Shown here: positions 34,207-36,817 of the stretch, piece by piece
Layout of the letters: each line of letters opens with the position of its first letter
Numbering within the stretch: position 1 is the first letter of the stretch
NCBI GenBank assembly: GCA_937899075.1
Contig: CALDJX010000668.1
Coordinates: 1 to 36,817 of the forward strand
Origin: an uncultured Planctomyces sp.
GTDB lineage: Bacteria > Planctomycetota > Planctomycetia > Planctomycetales > Planctomycetaceae
Length of the DNA stretch: 36,817 nucleotides
Direction of reading: 5' to 3'
Made by a program: the position numbers and the translations under genes
Notes under the pieces: model-generated
What the model saw: only the letters and a program-made list of their open reading frames with translations
The model's database searches: none
Told to the model about the DNA's origin: nothing

Positions 34207-34278
34207 TGCCACTGGCTCTGCCAGTGCGAAAACACGTGTCGCCGACAATTCGAACAGGCACTGGCAGTGCCTGTGGCA
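34207..34278. repeat. TGCCACTGGC-type palindromic repeat
   Basis: Arms of 21 bases, 34207-34227 and 34258-34278, match inversely at 19 positions around a 30-base loop. Each arm also folds on itself (CACTGGC...GCCAGTG), so this is a paired unit like the one at 1672-1749 but of a different family. It lies between the serine hydrolase start and the isomerase stop. The string GGCAGTGCCTG also occurs at 20542-20552. Confidence 0.75.
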
Positions 34279-34318
34279 GACAAGGCACCGATGACTCTTG
34301 AACCTGAAACACGAATCG

Positions 34319-35248
34319 TCAGGCCTTGGGAGTCAGGCCGAAAACGCGGTCCATGTTGGCGGACACTTCTTTAAGCCGCTCAAGATCGCCACCGCCGACT
34401 TCGGCTGCGGCCCAGCCGGTGTACTGGATTTCGGTCAGAGCTTTTCGGACGTCGGCCCAGTCCAGATCGCCTTCGCCGATCTTGGTGAACTTGTTCATCT
34501 CGCGTGAGAAGCCTTTCAGGTCGAGCTTCACAACACGCTTATCGAGCTGACGAATCCAGTCACCCATGCTGCCGTATTTCCAGTGGTTCCCAATGTCGAA
34601 CTGCATGCCGACCCACGGCGAATGAAAATCGTCGACGTACTTCACAAACTTGTCAGCCGTCTGAGTGTGGTCGCCTTCGTGGTCGTAGCAGAACTTGTTC
34701 CAGACATTCTCGATGGCGATGTGGATGCCGAGTTCGGCGGCCAGTGGTACCGCCTTGGAGATATTCTCGACTGACCGTTTCCAGATTTCCTCTTCCGGAC
34801 CGTCGGTTCCGACGCCAACTACCAGCAGCACCGAGTTGCCGCCGACCGCGTGCGTTTGCCGCAGAGCTTGCTTCAAGCTTTCCAGAGCCTTCGCCCGAGT
34901 TGCGTCGTCCGCATCCGTATGACGAACCGACCAGTGCCCGGCATTAACCGTACCGTCAACTGGAAGTCCCGTCGCTTTGATGGCCGCTCGAACTTCTTCA
35001 ATGTCGAGCGTTGGAGCGTTCAATTCAATTCCGTCGAAGCCGGCTTCCTTAGCAATGGCGAACTTTTCTTCCAGCGACTTACCTGCGCGAACCATTCCGA
35101 TCTTCAGTGTCTTGTAGAGCCGACCGTTGAGATAACCCTCTGAGCTTTCCTCAGCCCCGCGAGCAAGCAGCGGACTCGAAGCAGCCGCGACCGCAGCCAA
35201 CTGCACAAATCGACGACGAGAAAGTGAAGTGGTATCGCGCATGATCAA
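34319..35248 (-). CDS. Tat-exported sugar phosphate isomerase/epimerase-like protein
   Basis: A 309-residue protein. SRRRFVQLAAVAAASSPLLA near the N-terminus is a twin-arginine signal, so it is exported folded. The body is a xylose-isomerase-like TIM barrel: GFDGIELNAPTLD, HIAIENVWNKF, VGMQFDIGNHWKYG and VKLDLKGFSREMN carry the metal-binding Glu, Asp and His of this family. Substrate unknown; export suggests that it may not act on a phosphosugar. Starts at 35248 and 35242 are both possible. It is separate from the operon downstream, with the palindromic element between. Confidence 0.9.
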   Translation of the reverse strand: MIMRDTTSLSRRRFVQLAAVAAASSPLLARGAEESSEGYLNGRLYKTLKIGMVRAGKSLEEKFAIAKEAGFDGIELNAPTLDIEEVRAAIKATGLPVDGTVNAGHWSVRHTDADDATRAKALESLKQALRQTHAVGGNSVLLVVGVGTDGPEEEIWKRSVENISKAVPLAAELGIHIAIENVWNKFCYDHEGDHTQTADKFVKYVDDFHSPWVGMQFDIGNHWKYGSMGDWIRQLDKRVVKLDLKGFSREMNKFTKIGEGDLDWADVRKALTEIQYTGWAAAEVGGGDLERLKEVSANMDRVFGLTPKA

Positions 35249-35326
35249 TTCCCTGATGATTGGTCTGGTTGAACAAGTGTCGTTTCTGAAGTTCAGAACG
35301 TCAGTTGCCAGTGTAGTGCCTCGACT

Positions 35327-36817
35327 TCAGTCTTGAACATTGTCCGGCAATGCTGGGACATTGTACGCGTCAGTCGACACCTTAGCCGTCGGTCGCCAAA
35401 GCGGAATGCGATAGCCTTCAAGCGACAAGCGATCTTTGTGCCGCAGTTGGCTCCAGGAATTCTGTTGTTTGTCATCGGGCGGGGCAACGTCGTGGCCATC
35501 GTCGATACCGTCTGCGCTCAGACTGTAGACGACGGCAAAATCGCCATTCGCCCGATAGATGAGGTTTCCCGCGCTGGCGTGGAACGGGTCAGTGAACAAT
35601 CCCGCGGCAAACGATTTCGGAAACTCTTCCAGCGACGAAGGGAACTGACCATGCCTGCGGACGTGCGACTCGATAGACAGCAACGCAACGATTGCGGATT
35701 GGCAAATCTGCTCAAACTTCAATGCAAAGAGGGAAGTCTCCATCAAGGGGAATCCCGCTTGGGCTCCGATTGCCGAGTTCTTAATCTGGAGTGCCGCCAG
35801 TTCTACTCCGCTGATCCGCTTACCTGGCAAGGCTGGTAGATCGAATATCGAGTCGTTCCCTGCGACGAGTGATGGGCGTTTTAAGGTCGCTGCGTCGACG
35901 CCTGCGAGTTGATTATCCAGCACAAGTTTGAGCAGCGTCTCCGAATACTCTGGCTCGCCCAGTACGAATATCAGCACCGAGTCAACGACAGAAGACTCCG
36001 TAAAGACCCACGAATCCTGTCCCAGAGTGCGAAGACAATTCTGCGATGCCAGATACTCGTGTTTCAATGTCTCGGAAAAGGGCGAAGTCATTGAGGCGAA
36101 GTCGCGAGACAACACGTCAATCGCGTGGTCAAGATTATCGGCCGTCGTGTTGGGGTGGTGTGCCCATGACAGAAGGCCTTCGCAGACCATTGAGAGGATT
36201 GCGATGCCAGCCCAACGCTCTTGCACGATTCCGTTCTGGCCGACGTGCCGGCTGAATCGAAACGCGGCGTGCAGGATCTTCCATGCATCAGTCGTGTTTC
36301 CATCACGAAGATGGCGTCCAGATCTCAGCATCGCGAATCGGGCAATCCGTCTCGCCTTGTAGGTATAGTCAATCGAAGCAAAATCGACATCGCTTCGTTG
36401 CACAAACATTGCCTTCGGTTTCACAGTTCCTTTCAGCCAGATATCGAATGCATGATCGTTGGACCTGCCCCATGCGACCAATGCCGGTGGTGCGTCGGTC
36501 CAGTCTCCTTTCACCATGTCTCGATGGGAATTCCAGTGAGGACTTGGATTGGGGAATTCCACGAAGAGGTCGAACGCTTCTCGGTACTCAACGGCCGCGT
36601 TTTCTTTGTCAGGGATTGTCACGCTGCAGAAGGCTTCAACATCGAATGGTTCGTCGATCGGCGGGAGACTTGAAATCCGCCAGCTTCGGTAGGCCAGCGG
36701 GATTGCCGCCAGCACGAGCAGAATGGCGAGCGGGATGCCGACTTTCGGTTTTAAGAGTGTCAGCCACCAGGGAACTCGGCGGTCGGTTGAGAGTGCCGGC
36801 GATGCGTCGGTCTCCGA
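35327..36817 (-). CDS. Membrane-anchored hypothetical protein, N-terminus outside window
   Basis: The frame is open from the stop at 35327 to the window edge (497 codons including the stop), so the true start lies beyond it; the GTG near 36715 is not the start. A membrane segment (KVGIPLAILLVLAAIPLAYR) follows a Trp-rich cytoplasmic stretch (RRVPWWLTLLKPK). The large part after it is alpha-helical in appearance and near the C-terminus has SSLEEFPKSF...PFHASAGNLIYR. I do not recognise a catalytic motif; similar large anchored proteins occur in planctomycetes. It lies upstream of the isomerase-like gene on the same strand, 78 bases away. Confidence 0.8.
   Translation of the reverse strand, partial: SETDASPALSTDRRVPWWLTLLKPKVGIPLAILLVLAAIPLAYRSWRISSLPPIDEPFDVEAFCSVTIPDKENAAVEYREAFDLFVEFPNPSPHWNSHRDMVKGDWTDAPPALVAWGRSNDHAFDIWLKGTVKPKAMFVQRSDVDFASIDYTYKARRIARFAMLRSGRHLRDGNTTDAWKILHAAFRFSRHVGQNGIVQERWAGIAILSMVCEGLLSWAHHPNTTADNLDHAIDVLSRDFASMTSPFSETLKHEYLASQNCLRTLGQDSWVFTESSVVDSVLIFVLGEPEYSETLLKLVLDNQLAGVDAATLKRPSLVAGNDSIFDLPALPGKRISGVELAALQIKNSAIGAQAGFPLMETSLFALKFEQICQSAIVALLSIESHVRRHGQFPSSLEEFPKSFAAGLFTDPFHASAGNLIYRANGDFAVVYSLSADGIDDGHDVAPPDDKQQNSWSQLRHKDRLSLEGYRIPLWRPTAKVSTDAYNVPALPDNVQD

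Overview
The window looks like chromosomal DNA of a member of the Planctomycetota, probably a marine or freshwater planctomycete. This is inferred from gene content: three formylglycine sulfatases, a PQQ-type beta-propeller, Gfo/Idh/MocA and sugar-isomerase-like proteins, a planctomycete-type c-haem protein, a BlaI/M56 pair, and ThuA, SMP-30 and sialidase-like secreted proteins. I saw no rRNA, tRNA, CRISPR array, transposase or phage gene.

Layout. Positions 1-6950 hold a possible partial gene on the minus strand and then a plus-strand run: a secreted beta-propeller, a Gfo/Idh/MocA oxidoreductase, and a hexahaem cytochrome that overlaps an outer-membrane barrel by ATGA. From 6972 to 10876 come a secreted SGNH hydrolase (minus) and a BlaI repressor/M56 protease pair (plus) with a candidate operator. 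From 10960 to 19055 a minus-strand run reads ECF sigma factor, anti-sigma factor, membrane-anchored unknown protein, purine permease, a TctC-TctB fusion, TctA, and a sulfatase without a signal peptide. From 19320 to 24032 lie a Cys/Gly-rich lipoprotein, a free-standing CaMKII-association-type domain, and a large TolC-like lipoprotein with a Gly-rich insert. From 24093 to 28981 two secreted sulfatases diverge around an EF-hand SGNH-like protein. From 29028 to the window end the minus strand carries a sialidase-like protein, a four-domain isochorismatase/ThuA/SMP-30 fusion, a serine hydrolase, a Tat-exported sugar isomerase-like protein, and a membrane protein whose start lies beyond the window.

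How it may work together (inference). The secreted sulfatases, SGNH hydrolases and sialidase-like protein fit breakdown of sulfated, esterified glycans. The TTT transporter beside a cytosolic sulfatase could import and desulfate a small organic acid. The cytochrome/barrel pair could be an electron conduit across the outer membrane. Several palindromic elements are scattered through the window. One sits in frame inside the barrel gene, just after its signal peptide, and is among the most notable features here.
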